From positions 1 to 64,000 of the forward strand of contig NZ_FOZS01000003.1 of assembly GCF_900116205.1 (NCBI RefSeq): a stretch of 64,000 bases of DNA, in the 5' to 3' direction. How positions within the stretch are numbered: the stretch's first letter is position 1; the number at the start of each line of letters is the position of its first letter. The DNA comes from Halostagnicola kamekurae. GTDB taxonomy: Archaea > Halobacteriota > Halobacteria > Halobacteriales > Natrialbaceae. Below, in pieces: positions 52,079 through 60,845 of this stretch. The notes under the pieces were generated by a model. The model ran no database searches, was not told the DNA's origin, and was given only the letters and a program-made list of their open reading frames with translations. A program made the position numbers and the translations under genes.

Positions 52079-53434
52079 ATGGTCAACCAACGACCGAACG
52101 TTCTCCTGATCCACGGCCACGATATCGGTCGGTATCTCGGTTGTTACGGTGTGGACATCGAGACGCCGAACGTCGATTCGATAGCGACGGACGGAGCGTT
52201 GTTCGAGCGCCACTTCGCGACCGCCCCGCAGTGCTCGCCGAGTCGTGGGAGCCTCATGACCGGCCGTATACCGCACATAAACGGTCTGATGGGGCTCGCA
52301 CACCAGAACTGGGAGCTTCACGACGACGAACGGATCCTCCCGCAGTATCTCAGCGACGCCGGATACGAGACGCACTTGTTCGGTCTCCAGCACATCACCC
52401 AGGATACGGATCGACTTGAATACGATCACGTTCACTCAGAGGGGAACCTGTATCCTGGCGTCTCCCCGTCGGTCCACCAGGCCAATCGAGCCCGTAACGT
52501 CGCGTCGGTCGTCACGTCGTTTCTGGAAAAATCGGCGTATGACGCCCCATTTTTCGCGTCGGTCGGCTTCTTCGAGTGCCACCGGGTCGAAGAGGAGAAC
52601 GGTCGGTTCGGATTCGATGCCGACTATTACCGGGGCGACGAACCGGAATCGGTCCGTCCACTCCCGTATCTCCCGGACCGACGCGGAATTAGACACGATC
52701 TCGGAGAAATGCACGGCATGGTGTACGCCCTCGACGACGCAGTCGGGACCATCCTCGAAGCGCTTGCTGCCGCCGGTATCGAAGAGGAAACGCTCGTAAT
52801 CTTCACCACAGAACACGGTATCGCGTTTCCGCGTGCGAAAGGCACATGCTACGACGCAGGACTCGAGGCCGCGCTGGTGATACGCTATCCGGGCGTTGTC
52901 GACGCCGGCGTGCGGTACGAGGACTTGATGAGCAACATCGACGTATTACCGACGATCCTCGATCTCGTGGACGTAAACCGTTCCGAGTCGATTGGCGGTC
53001 GAAGCGTTGCCGGCCTGATCGCTGATACTGAAACGGGCTACAACGAGCGGGAGCGGATCTTCGCAGAGATGACGTGGCACGACGTGTACAATCCGGTCCG
53101 TGCAATTAGGACCGGACGCTACAAATACATTCGAAACTTTTGGCATCTCCCGACAGTCTACCTGTCGACGGATATTTTCGCGAGCGAGTCCGGCCGCGAA
53201 GTTCGCGAAACGGACGGAATCCCGTCCAGAGAGTACGAAGAACTCTACGATCTCCGAGATGCTCCCCAAGAGGACGACAACGTCGTACGCGAACCTCGCT
53301 ATCAAGACATCAGACGGGACCTCTCGAAGCAACTCTACGAGTGGATGGACGAAACAGGTGATCCGCTCCTCGATGGACCCGTCGTTCCGGGCGACTATGA
53401 AGAAATTTTGTCGTGGCCACACGACAGTTCATGA
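52079..53434 (+). CDS. Sulfatase (alkaline phosphatase superfamily)
   Basis: The 451-residue enzyme begins RPNVLLIHGHDIGRYLGCYG with a metal Asp, and has the sulfatase active-site signature PQCSPSRGSLMTGR near residue 60, where Cys or its formylglycine form attacks the sulfate ester. Further metal and substrate positions are FFASVGFFECHRVEE, HGMVYALDDAVG and TTEHGIAFPRAKGTCYDAG. The start at 52079 is followed directly by the family N-terminus; a GTG at 52058 is an alternative. Without a signal peptide it should act inside the cell. In Cys-type sulfatases a maturase is needed; none is nearby. Some relatives are phosphonate or phosphoester hydrolases. Confidence 0.9.
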   Translation: MVNQRPNVLLIHGHDIGRYLGCYGVDIETPNVDSIATDGALFERHFATAPQCSPSRGSLMTGRIPHINGLMGLAHQNWELHDDERILPQYLSDAGYETHLFGLQHITQDTDRLEYDHVHSEGNLYPGVSPSVHQANRARNVASVVTSFLEKSAYDAPFFASVGFFECHRVEEENGRFGFDADYYRGDEPESVRPLPYLPDRRGIRHDLGEMHGMVYALDDAVGTILEALAAAGIEEETLVIFTTEHGIAFPRAKGTCYDAGLEAALVIRYPGVVDAGVRYEDLMSNIDVLPTILDLVDVNRSESIGGRSVAGLIADTETGYNERERIFAEMTWHDVYNPVRAIRTGRYKYIRNFWHLPTVYLSTDIFASESGREVRETDGIPSREYEELYDLRDAPQEDDNVVREPRYQDIRRDLSKQLYEWMDETGDPLLDGPVVPGDYEEILSWPHDSS

Positions 53435-53724
53435 GTGATCGTCGGGTGAGCATTCGCGGGACAGAGCCGCCGGTACCGCCAGTACGAATCCGGTCGCAGT
53501 GAGAGAACTGCCTCCTCCATAGATGAGCAAGGCCAGCGACTCGAGATCAAGCCTCGAGGCAATTCACTCAACCAATTATACGGGATTCTCTGTGAATCCT
53601 CGTGTCGGATGAACGGAAGATTACGACCTAACGCTGCTGTCACAGTCTGCAAGGCATCGACGGATCAGTCCGCCGACCAACCAGTAGAGCAAACTTCTAT
53701 CGGCTCTGGATCGTACGACTCGAT

Positions 53725-54192
53725 ATGTACGTTCAACGGCTGAAACGTCTGCTCGAGTTCTTCGTTATCGGCATCGTATTCGGTGTGACAGAAGACCTTC
53801 TCGCTGTCGTCATCGCAACGGATGCTGCGGTAACGCCCGAGGTGCTCGTCGTCGTCGTGTTGATCGCAATCCCGTTCGCGATCATTTCGGAACTCGTTGT
53901 CGATCACCCGCAATTTATCCACTTTGAACGACTGGCTATCCTACTCAAGCGAACGCTCCCGGGCGGCTCCGCCAATGAATACCATTTGAAACCGCGGATT
54001 CATTCGGACGGACATCGTGATACCGTTCTGTCGCCGAAACACCACTATCACCGCTGTAACCTCTGTGGAAGCGACTTCGATACCGGTACACAACTTCACG
54101 AACACGTCGAGCGGCGTCATCCCAAACAGGACGTGCGGTGGTGGGTCGTCGCGGAGGACCCCGCAAAAGAACTCCGGTTTTCTCCGGAGTGA
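53725..54192 (+). CDS. Two-helix membrane protein fused to a C2H2 zinc finger
   Basis: The 155-residue product has two N-terminal hydrophobic segments, about 10-30 and 40-58. A charged linker (60-105) follows, and then a zinc finger: Cys111, Cys114, His127 and His132 in HRCNLCGSDFDTGTQLHEHV, spaced C-x2-C-x12-H-x4-H like a classical C2H2 finger. C2H2 fingers in haloarchaea are usually small soluble proteins; the membrane fusion is unusual. The N-terminal part slightly resembles PsiE-like membrane proteins. A role in membrane-tethered regulation or stress sensing is conjecture. It stands alone between the sulfatase and the convergent DUF2267 gene. Confidence 0.7.
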   Translation: MYVQRLKRLLEFFVIGIVFGVTEDLLAVVIATDAAVTPEVLVVVVLIAIPFAIISELVVDHPQFIHFERLAILLKRTLPGGSANEYHLKPRIHSDGHRDTVLSPKHHYHRCNLCGSDFDTGTQLHEHVERRHPKQDVRWWVVAEDPAKELRFSPE

Positions 54193-54281
54193 GCATATTT
54201 CTACAGTGCATCGTCCGGTCGTCTCCAGATCTCAAGACTCATTGAAAACGTATTTTCGATCATACTTTGGCGTGAAATACG

Positions 54282-54743
54282 TTATCTGTCCTCGGGTTGT
54301 GGTCCGCCGCCTGTCTGGGCTTCTTCTGCGTCACCCCAGCCACCGGCGTCGACGACTTCGAATAACTTCCCCCAGTTTTCGTCCTGGCTACCTTCCGGTA
54401 GTTGATCACGGAGTTGCTGAAAGTCAGATTCCGGAACCTGCGTGTGGACGAGATCGAGTATTACCCGAGCGTGGTAGGCGGCGTCCGATCGATCGGCCGC
54501 TTCGATTTCACTCACCCGTGAAACGAACTCTTTCCAGTCGAATCGCTGGCCGTGTTCGTGGACGGCACCGGTCATGTACCAGCGAATCTCCATCGGGAGC
54601 GACGCGGCGAGATCTTCGGCCGCCCCCGCCGGAATCCGCTCTCCGAGCGTCATGAGCGTGGCTCTGATCGCGCGAACCGTTTCACCCGTGCCCGGTAGCT
54701 CGAGGCGATGTTGCACCTGTCCGGTGAATTCATCGAAATTCAT
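54282..54743 (-). CDS. DUF2267 family protein
   Basis: From the ATG at 54743 the product has 153 residues. It starts MNFDEFTGQVQHRLELPGTG and has two helical repeats: RAIRATLMTLGERIPAGAAEDLAASLP (residues 25-51) and ARVILDLVHTQVPESDFQQLRDQLP (about 92-116). These hold the DUF2267 signature in which an LGERIP/LPxE block repeats twice. The family is found near stress proteins, and its role is unknown. The C-terminus is Gly/Glu-rich. It lies near UspA genes in this window, as in other haloarchaea. Confidence 0.87.
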   Translation of the reverse strand: MNFDEFTGQVQHRLELPGTGETVRAIRATLMTLGERIPAGAAEDLAASLPMEIRWYMTGAVHEHGQRFDWKEFVSRVSEIEAADRSDAAYHARVILDLVHTQVPESDFQQLRDQLPEGSQDENWGKLFEVVDAGGWGDAEEAQTGGGPQPEDR

Positions 54744-54817
54744 GGCACGAAGACCCAACGCCGCTCAGGCGCATAAAACCCGACCGTGAGTACAGGTGTG
54801 ACACCGTCAGGAGATGA

Positions 54818-54932
54818 GAGGAGGCCGACGAACTCGACGCGGACCTCGTCGCGATCGGCGACGAGGGACAAAACCACCCGCGGTCTGGAAAGATCGGTAG
54901 CGTCGACGAGCGTATCGTCTGTACGACGGATT
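54818..54932 (+). pseudogene. UspA C-terminal remnant
   Basis: The plus strand reads EEADELDADLVAIGDEGQNH and continues RSGKIGSVDERIVCTTD before a TGA at about 54933. This is the C-terminal half of a Usp domain (ADLVAIG-x-x-G and the GSV-x-x-R-V helix). The N-terminal half is missing and nonsense codons follow. It lies between the DUF2267 gene and the winged-helix-like gene. Confidence 0.5.
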
Positions 54933-55003
54933 GAACGGTGCCGACAGCGTGATCGATCGTATCGTGTTTGTACCCATCGGCCTGTCTCGCGGTCGAGTGG
55001 CGG

Positions 55004-55294
55004 TTAGCCGTCCGTTCGTGTGCTCTCCTCCAGTTCCGTCTCGAGGGTGAGCCACCAGAGGTGCCACCGGTCTTCGACACTGTGATGCTCGAGGATTCCG
55101 TCTTCGACTCGCTCGAACAGCTGTTCGAAGAGCGCGTCGACAGAAATGTCACACTCGTCGGCAAGGTATTGTGTGTTCACGACGGGAACGGGAGCGGCCC
55201 GGATCACATCGACGATTTCTTCGGTCGATACCCGTTCTATATCGGCGTCCGCGCCGGAACCTGTCTCCGGGCGCGAAGCGCGTTCATCTGTCAC
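55004..55294 (-). CDS. Small acidic protein, possible winged-helix DNA-binding
   Basis: The 96-residue protein begins MTDERASRPETGSGADADIE. The central part VSTEEIVDVIRAAPVPVVNTQYLADECDIS with VDALFEQLFERVEDGILEHHSVE reads as a helix-turn-helix plus wing, resembling MarR/ArsR-like small haloarchaeal regulators. The C-terminus DRWHLWWLTLETELEE is amphipathic. Codon bias supports expression. Family assignment is tentative. It is divergent from dodecin across 126 nt and could control that gene. Confidence 0.6.
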   Translation of the reverse strand: MTDERASRPETGSGADADIERVSTEEIVDVIRAAPVPVVNTQYLADECDISVDALFEQLFERVEDGILEHHSVEDRWHLWWLTLETELEESTRTDG

Positions 55295-55387
55295 GCGCTT
55301 CGTACTCGGTCGCTGGTAATGAACCCAGTGGGTGACACTCGCGCGGAATTCACGCTTGCGACAAATGTCACGGTCGGAGCGAGAGAG

Positions 55388-55395
55388 AATTATAC
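55388..55395 (+). promoter_or_regulatory. TATA-like promoter of the dodecin gene
   Basis: AATTATAC is centred about 29 nt before the ATG at 55421, consistent with a leaderless transcript. Confidence 0.45.
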
Positions 55396-55420
55396 CGGAG
55401 TTAGTCGTACACCGATTGCC

Positions 55421-55624
55421 ATGACAGCAGTCAAAATCATTCGCGTGATGGGAACGTCAGAAGAATCCTGGGAAGACGCCGCTCACGAAGCGTTCCGCGA
55501 AGCGAGCCAGACGGTCGACGACATCTCCGGAATCAACGTCGAGCGCTGGACGGCTACCGTCGAAGATGACGAGATTGTCGAGTACAAAGTCACGACCGAG
55601 ATCGCGTTCCCAGTCGAGTACTGA
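55421..55624 (+). CDS. Dodecin (flavin-binding)
   Basis: The 67-residue product has the dodecin pattern. It starts MTAVKIIRVMGTSEESWEDA, with the helix AAHEAFREASQTVDDISGINV, the flavin-stacking Trp in VERWTATVEDD, and a closing YKVTTEIAFPVEY strand. Dodecins form hollow dodecamers that store riboflavin or FMN and are well described in Halobacterium. The start is fixed by homology, although the frame is open from 54968. It precedes a UspA gene by 185 nt, in line with its stress-related setting. Confidence 0.95.
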   Translation: MTAVKIIRVMGTSEESWEDAAHEAFREASQTVDDISGINVERWTATVEDDEIVEYKVTTEIAFPVEY

Positions 55625-55809
55625 TCGATAGCAGTGTCTCCCCCGTCCTAAACGGCATGGGGACGACTTCCGAGGAACACACTTCCTCGAGCCAGTACGT
55701 CGCACGGCTTGAGTCAGTAGTGCCGGCCAAATTGAACTCACGGGACCGGGGTCGAATCGAGCCCAAATACCCCAGCGAGTTTCTTGTATTCTCGAATTGT
55801 TCTCCCGGT

Positions 55810-56250
55810 ATGGGAATACACGTACTCGTCCCACTCGACGGGTCGCCACAATCGTGGGCCGCGTTCGACCACGCAGTTGCGACGTACGACGAGGGGACGA
55901 TCACGGCGCTCCACGTCGTCAACCCGATGGCCGGCGTCTACGGAGATTACGAGGGCGGCGGTTACTACGATGCGCAGGCCTACGACCGGGCCGTCGAACG
56001 CGGCGAAGGATTTCTCGAACGAGCACGTACTCGAGCCGAAGATGCAGATATTCTCGAGACGACAGTTTTAGAGACGACGGTCGAAACGGGTCCGCCTGCT
56101 CGAACGATCGTACAATATATCGACGAGAACGATGTCGACCACGTCGTCATGGGAAGTCACGGTCGATCCGGCGTGGCACGGGTATTGCTCGGCAGCGTTG
56201 CTGAGTCCGTCACACGACGAGCGTCGGTCCCGGTAACGGTCGTTCGCTAG
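55810..56250 (+). CDS. Universal stress protein (UspA family)
   Basis: The 146-residue protein begins MGIHVLVPLDGSPQSWAAFDH, with TITALHVVNPMAGVYGDY, then VDHVVMGSHGRSGVARVLLG and a closing ASVPVTVVR. The ATP-binding G-2x-G-9x-G(S) pattern is intact. It is followed by a broken paralogue with the same opening, suggesting tandem duplication. It probably acts as a nucleotide-binding stress protein in the cytoplasm. Confidence 0.93.
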   Translation: MGIHVLVPLDGSPQSWAAFDHAVATYDEGTITALHVVNPMAGVYGDYEGGGYYDAQAYDRAVERGEGFLERARTRAEDADILETTVLETTVETGPPARTIVQYIDENDVDHVVMGSHGRSGVARVLLGSVAESVTRRASVPVTVVR

Positions 56251-56343
56251 GCGATCGGCGAGGCGGCGATCGGGTGACGATTGGACCCGTGACACTCGCC
56301 GCCACGACCGAGCTATTTGTTGTTGCCCGTCGACCGGAATCGT

Positions 56344-56813
56344 GTGACGACCACGACCCTGGTCGCGTTCGACGAATCACCGCAATCGGTCGACGCGCTG
56401 GGTCACGCACTCTAGACCTACGACGATGCGACGATTCGTGTGTTGTACGTGAACGACCCGTGGGAGCGGGCCGGTGGGAGGGGATCAACGACATTTTCTT
56501 CGCGGAGGACGCGTTCGAGCGATCCAAGGATATCGCATCTGACGTGATTACTGCAGCGGACGAGATCGCACGCGAGTACGACCGAGAGATAGTCGCGGAA
56601 ACGGAAATCGGCGGGACCGCGGAAGCGATCGTTTCCTATGCTGAGGACCACGATATCGACCACCTCATCCTCGGCAGTCATGGGCAACGGGGTCTCACGC
56701 GATTCTTCCTCGGAAGCGTCGCTCAGTACGTCGCCAAGCGGTCGCCCACTTCTGTCGCCCTCATTCGGGGCGACGACGCCGACGAAGACCCGTCGAGTTC
56801 CGACGACACCTAA
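56344..56813 (+). pseudogene. UspA paralogue broken by a stop codon and a frameshift
   Basis: From a GTG at 56344 the frame reads VTTTTLVAFDESPQSVDALGHAL and then meets TAG at 56413-56415. It continues TYDDATIRVLYVNDPWERA in the same frame. Near 56470 the reading shifts, and the rest (INDIFFAEDAFERSKDIASD then IDHLILGSHGQRGLTRFFLG and SPTSVALIRG) lies in another frame to 56813. So two independent lesions separate the start from the ATP-binding C-terminus. The C-terminal part is a clean Usp domain and was probably functional recently. Confidence 0.85.
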
Positions 56814-56909
56814 CCGTCTCGAGGCTACTTCGAACCAACTTCTCGAGCGAGCGCACACGGTTCCGTCCCGGCTGGAACGTATAAGGTCACCGGGAGCGTC
56901 GTCTCGCAC

Positions 56910-57851
56910 GTGAACCGCGCCGCGTCACGGCCGATCGAACTCGACTCGTTGACGAAGTATTACGGCGACGTTCGCGGCGTTGAGGACCTCACGTTCGGCG
57001 TCGACCGGGGCGAGATATTCGGCTTTCTCGGTCCGAACGGCGCGGGCAAGTCGACGGCGATTCGGCTCCTTCTCGGTCTGTTGAAGCCGACCGACGGGAC
57101 GGCGTCCCTGTTCGGAGCCAGCATATCGGAACGAAACGAACTGCGCACCGTCAAAGCACGTCTCGGCTATCTCCCGAGCGACGTGACGTTTTACAGTCGC
57201 GTGACGGGGCGGGAGGTGCTCGATCACTTCGGTCGGCTACGTGGGGAAAAGCGCCGCGAGGAACTCCTCGAGCGGTTCCCCGTTCCGCTCGATCGGCCCG
57301 TGGCGACCTACTCGAGCGGCAACGAGCAGAAACTCGCCATCGTCGCGGCGTTCATGCACGAACCCGACCTGGCGATCATGGACGAACCGACCTCAGGACT
57401 GGACCCGCTCGTCCAGAACGAGTTCTACGAACTGCTCGACGCTCGACGGGACGCCGGCCGGACGAGTTTCTTCTCCTCGCACATCCTGAGCGAGGTTCGT
57501 CGCGTCTGCGACCGCGTCGGGATTATCAGAAACGGTCGGCTGATCGAACTCGACACCGTCGACAACCTGCTCTCCGAGGGGGGGACCGTCGTCACCGTCC
57601 GACTCGCCGAGGAGCCACCGGCCGACGCGCTCGAGTTCCCCGGCGTCGCGACGGTCGATCGGCTGAACGGCGAGTACCGGTTCGTCCTCGCGCGGGAGTT
57701 CGACGCCCTGATCGATCGGCTGGGCGAGTACACGGTCCTCGATCTGTCGGTCCGCGAGGCGTCCATCGAGGACGTCTTCATGCACTTCTACGGGGAAACG
57801 GACGACCGCGACGGCGACGCGGCCGACACGCCGACGAGCGACGGCGGTTGA
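56910..57851 (+). CDS. ABC-2 type transporter ATP-binding protein
   Basis: The 313-residue ATPase starts with GTG at 56910. Motifs: Walker A FLGPNGAGKSTAIRLLLGLL near 38, a signature of the degenerate type YSSGNEQKLAIVAAF near 133, Walker B LAIMDEPTSGLDPL near 155, and the switch His in FFSSHILSEVRRV near 190. The C-terminal ~90 residues are the accessory domain of CcmA/NatA-type exporters. The partner permease is probably the gene at 59227, although a divergent gene lies between. It could export a drug, sodium-linked substrate or surface compound. Confidence 0.9.
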   Translation: MNRAASRPIELDSLTKYYGDVRGVEDLTFGVDRGEIFGFLGPNGAGKSTAIRLLLGLLKPTDGTASLFGASISERNELRTVKARLGYLPSDVTFYSRVTGREVLDHFGRLRGEKRREELLERFPVPLDRPVATYSSGNEQKLAIVAAFMHEPDLAIMDEPTSGLDPLVQNEFYELLDARRDAGRTSFFSSHILSEVRRVCDRVGIIRNGRLIELDTVDNLLSEGGTVVTVRLAEEPPADALEFPGVATVDRLNGEYRFVLAREFDALIDRLGEYTVLDLSVREASIEDVFMHFYGETDDRDGDAADTPTSDGG

Positions 57852-57905
57852 CCAACCCGCCCTCTGCTGGTCGCGCCCGCTGACCACGTCACCATCGATC
57901 GGATT

Positions 57906-59063
57906 TCAGCGCCGACGGACCCACCAGATCGCCGCGAGCACGAGAACGAGCCCGACGGCGATGAACGGCCCGACGGAATCGACGTCCGCGTCGTCGTCCT
58001 CCTCGACGATCGCAACCGGTACCTGGACGGGATCCGCGCTCGCTCGCTCGCCGGATCCGGCGTCGTAGGAGAGCGAGAGCGCGACGCTGGTCGTCGTCTC
58101 AACGGCGTCCGAGGACGACTCGAGACCGAATCGAACCGTTTCCGACTCGCCGCCCTCGAGCGCTCCGACGTACGCCGTCGGCGACTCGCTCGATAGGGGC
58201 GGGCCGGCCTCGATGGTGGCCGTAACGCCCGTCACCCGTTCGTCGTCGACGTTCTCGATTCGGACCGCGTAACTCCGCTCTCCATCGATCGGGACGCCGT
58301 CGCCGACGGGAGTCACGTCGAACGACGGGGCGTCGGTGATCTCGACCTCAAGCATCGTCGGCCCACTCGTCTCGACGATTTGGTCCGATTCGGCGGGCGC
58401 ACTGACGTTCTGTCTATCGATTTCTCTCGAGTCGGCATCGACGCGATACTGCGCGGTGGCGAACAGCGGGTACGTTCCGGGATCGACCCTCGTCGCGACG
58501 ACATCGACGCCGACGGTCGCCGCCTCGTCCGGCGAGAGATCCTCGACCGCGATCGATCGAGTCGGTCGGGGCGTGGCGAGCGGTCCGAACGCGATGGCTC
58601 CGTCGGACGCTTGGAGCGACACCACGATATCGGTCGCCGATCGGTCGCCGTCGTTCGTTACCTCGAGTTCGATCGAGCCACTCGTCCCGGCGCGGATCGA
58701 TTCGTTCTCCGCGACGGCCACGGTGACGGCTCCTTCGGGACCCTGCACAATCTGCGTATTCGCCTCGGGGGCGGCCTGTGGCGACCCGGACGAGGGCGTG
58801 TCATTCTCGGCTGACGGCGGGAGCACGGTCTCGTTTTGAACCCCCACAGGGGGCGATACGAGGCCATCTTCTGTCGGAGCCCCTCCTTGTCCGTCCGCCG
58901 ACGTCTGATTTTGTGATTCGATCTGTGTCGGCGTCCCCGTCTGCGCTCCGACCGGACCCATCACAGCGACGGCGCCGAGGAGGAGTCCGCAGGTAAGCAA
59001 AAACACGCCCGTCGTTCGGAGCGCTCGAGACCGCCCGCTCCGTCTCGTCGCAGACCCCCGCAT
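57906..59063 (-). CDS. Exported CARDB/S-layer-like repeat protein with C-terminal anchor
   Basis: Starting at the ATG at 59063, the 385-residue product begins with a basic N-terminus and the hydrophobic signal TTGVFLLTCGLLLGAVAVMG. Then come low-complexity Thr/Gln/Ser residues and two beta-sandwich (COG1361/CARDB) domains: AVTVAVAENESIRAGTSGSIE near 110 and VEITDAPSFDVTPVGDGVPI near 255. A TM helix (SVGPFIAVGLVLVLAAIWWV) with an RRR tail anchors it in the membrane, facing outward. It lies between the ATPase and permease genes but on the other strand; in haloarchaea such genes are a frequent third partner of this exporter type. Confidence 0.83.
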   Translation of the reverse strand: MRGSATRRSGRSRALRTTGVFLLTCGLLLGAVAVMGPVGAQTGTPTQIESQNQTSADGQGGAPTEDGLVSPPVGVQNETVLPPSAENDTPSSGSPQAAPEANTQIVQGPEGAVTVAVAENESIRAGTSGSIELEVTNDGDRSATDIVVSLQASDGAIAFGPLATPRPTRSIAVEDLSPDEAATVGVDVVATRVDPGTYPLFATAQYRVDADSREIDRQNVSAPAESDQIVETSGPTMLEVEITDAPSFDVTPVGDGVPIDGERSYAVRIENVDDERVTGVTATIEAGPPLSSESPTAYVGALEGGESETVRFGLESSSDAVETTTSVALSLSYDAGSGERASADPVQVPVAIVEEDDDADVDSVGPFIAVGLVLVLAAIWWVRRR

Positions 59064-59226
59064 GTCCCTGCCGAAACGACTGAGCGACCGATAAATCGAC
59101 CCGCTCGTTCCCCGGTTTGAAAGCCCGGTTACCGGATCGTTACCGCGACAACTCCGCGTTACCTCTACGATTTCGCCCACGTATATGAGCCCTGCCGTTG
59201 TCGGGGGACGGAACGGTCCACACCCG

Positions 59227-60027
59227 ATGCTCGAGCTCACTTCGTTCGAAGCCGGTCGACGGGTCCGCGGGTCCCTGCTACTGGCGGGCGCGATGGTCGC
59301 GCTGATCGTGCTCACCGTGGCGCTCTTTCCGTCGATCCAGGAGACCGGCGCCGACCTCGACGCCTATCTCGAGTCGCTCCCGCCCGAAGCGACGCGCGCG
59401 TTCGTCGGGAACGTGACGACGCTCACGACGATCGAGGGGTATCTGGTCTCACAGCTCTACCAGTTCGGATGGGTGATACTGCTCGCGATATACTACGCGT
59501 ACGCCGCGGCCACGACGGTCGCCGGGGAAGTCGAACGCGGAACGATCGGGCTCACGCTGTCGCTGCCGGTGACGCGGTCTCGAGTCGTCCTCAGCAAGTT
59601 CCTCTCGCTCGTTCCGAGCGTCGCGGTCGTCAACGCGATCACGTTCCTCGCCGTCTACGCCGGCGTGGTGTTCGTCGGCGAATCGATCGACGTCACGGAT
59701 CTGTTCGTCATACACGCGTACTCGACGGTCTATCTGCTCGCGTGTGCGGGCGTCGGCCTGCTCGCCTCGGTCGCGTTCGACTCGATCCGGCGAGCGCAGA
59801 CGGTCGGCGCCGGTGCGGTGTTCGCGCTCTTTTTGCTCGATACGTTCACGTTCGATACCGACTACGAGTGGCTCGGTGCCGTCGCGTTCTCCCGGTACTT
59901 CGATCCGGGCGGAATTCTCGTATCCGGCGACCGATCGTGGTCCGATCTCTGCGTCCTCCTGAGCGCCGTCATCGTCCTCGTGATCGTCAGCGCCGAGTAC
60001 TTCGAACGCCGCGACCTTTCCAGTTGA
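59227..60027 (+). CDS. ABC-2 type transporter permease
   Basis: The product from the ATG at 59227 has 266 residues; an in-frame ATG at 59185 adds 14. It has six predicted helices, starting LLLAGAMVALIVLTVALFPS, with AAATTVAGEVERGTIGLTLSLPVTRSRVVL in the loop after helix 2, the ABC-2 coupling region. The last helix is LCVLLSAVIVLVIVSAEYF. It probably works with the ATPase at 56910. The 3' end is 15 nt from the convergent PAC2 gene. Confidence 0.87.
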   Translation: MLELTSFEAGRRVRGSLLLAGAMVALIVLTVALFPSIQETGADLDAYLESLPPEATRAFVGNVTTLTTIEGYLVSQLYQFGWVILLAIYYAYAAATTVAGEVERGTIGLTLSLPVTRSRVVLSKFLSLVPSVAVVNAITFLAVYAGVVFVGESIDVTDLFVIHAYSTVYLLACAGVGLLASVAFDSIRRAQTVGAGAVFALFLLDTFTFDTDYEWLGAVAFSRYFDPGGILVSGDRSWSDLCVLLSAVIVLVIVSAEYFERRDLSS

Positions 60028-60042
60028 CAACCCGTGAGCGGA

Positions 60043-60813
60043 CTACATGTACATCCGATCCTCCGGAAAGTCGCGGCTATCGACCGATTGCTGTCGTTCT
60101 TTCAGCGCAGTGAGTCGAGACGTGAGCTCTTCGTAATATCGCTTCATTTCATCCGATTGCCGGCGCAGTTCCCGTTCGTCGACCTCGATCGGATAGCAGG
60201 TTTCGACGCCCTCGAGAAGTCGAAGGGCGGCCTCGAGGTCGGGTCCGGGAAGGTGGACGGGCGTGACGAAGACGCCGACTGACGGCTGTCTCGCCTCGAG
60301 TCCGTCTCTGAGTAACTCGCCGGCGACCCCATCGAGGACGCCCCCAGGGAGCGGATCGATCTGATCACTCTCCCCATCGTCCCAGTGTGACCGTCTGAAC
60401 GATGGAGTCGCGGCGTAGAAGACGTGATGTTCCGCTTCGGCGTGGGGAAACGGCGTCCCGTGAACGACGCAGATTTCGTCGATGTCGTGACCTCCGGCCC
60501 ACTCCAGGAGGGCACCCACGAACCGATCGGCGACGGTGACGGGGATGAAAACCTCGCTCACGAGTATCGTCATCGGCACGTCGTCGACGCGGTACAGCCG
60601 AATCGGGCGACGGGGGACGCCGCCCTCGATCGGGGTGACGCTCGGGACGTTCGAAGTTTCGATAAAGCCGATCTGTGTCGTCTCGAGGTGGCTGACGAGA
60701 TAGTCGACCACGGTGAGGTTCGCCGCCCCGATGTCGGCGAGTCCGACCAGAAGGATGTCACTCGAGTCGATCGCGGCGGCCGTGTGGACATCGAAGGACG
60801 GTTCGCGAGTCAT
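60043..60813 (-). CDS. PAC2 family (proteasome assembly chaperone-like) protein
   Basis: The 256-residue protein has the PAC2 layout: SDILLVGLADIGAANLTVVDYLVSHLETTQIG near residue 20, PIRLYRVDDVPMTILVSEVFIP near 75, then WAGGHDIDEICVVHGTPFP near 105, and GGVLDGVAGELLRDGLEARQPSVGVFVT near 155. Eukaryotic PAC2 chaperones proteasome alpha-ring assembly; archaeal homologues of the COG1938/COG2047 group are assumed to act similarly but are little studied. The tail is a coiled-coil-like helix, SDEMKRYYEELTSRLTALKE. Confidence 0.88.
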   Translation of the reverse strand: MTREPSFDVHTAAAIDSSDILLVGLADIGAANLTVVDYLVSHLETTQIGFIETSNVPSVTPIEGGVPRRPIRLYRVDDVPMTILVSEVFIPVTVADRFVGALLEWAGGHDIDEICVVHGTPFPHAEAEHHVFYAATPSFRRSHWDDGESDQIDPLPGGVLDGVAGELLRDGLEARQPSVGVFVTPVHLPGPDLEAALRLLEGVETCYPIEVDERELRRQSDEMKRYYEELTSRLTALKERQQSVDSRDFPEDRMYM

Positions 60814-60845
60814 ACGCCGCGTTCGTTACTGAGTAACATAGCTGT

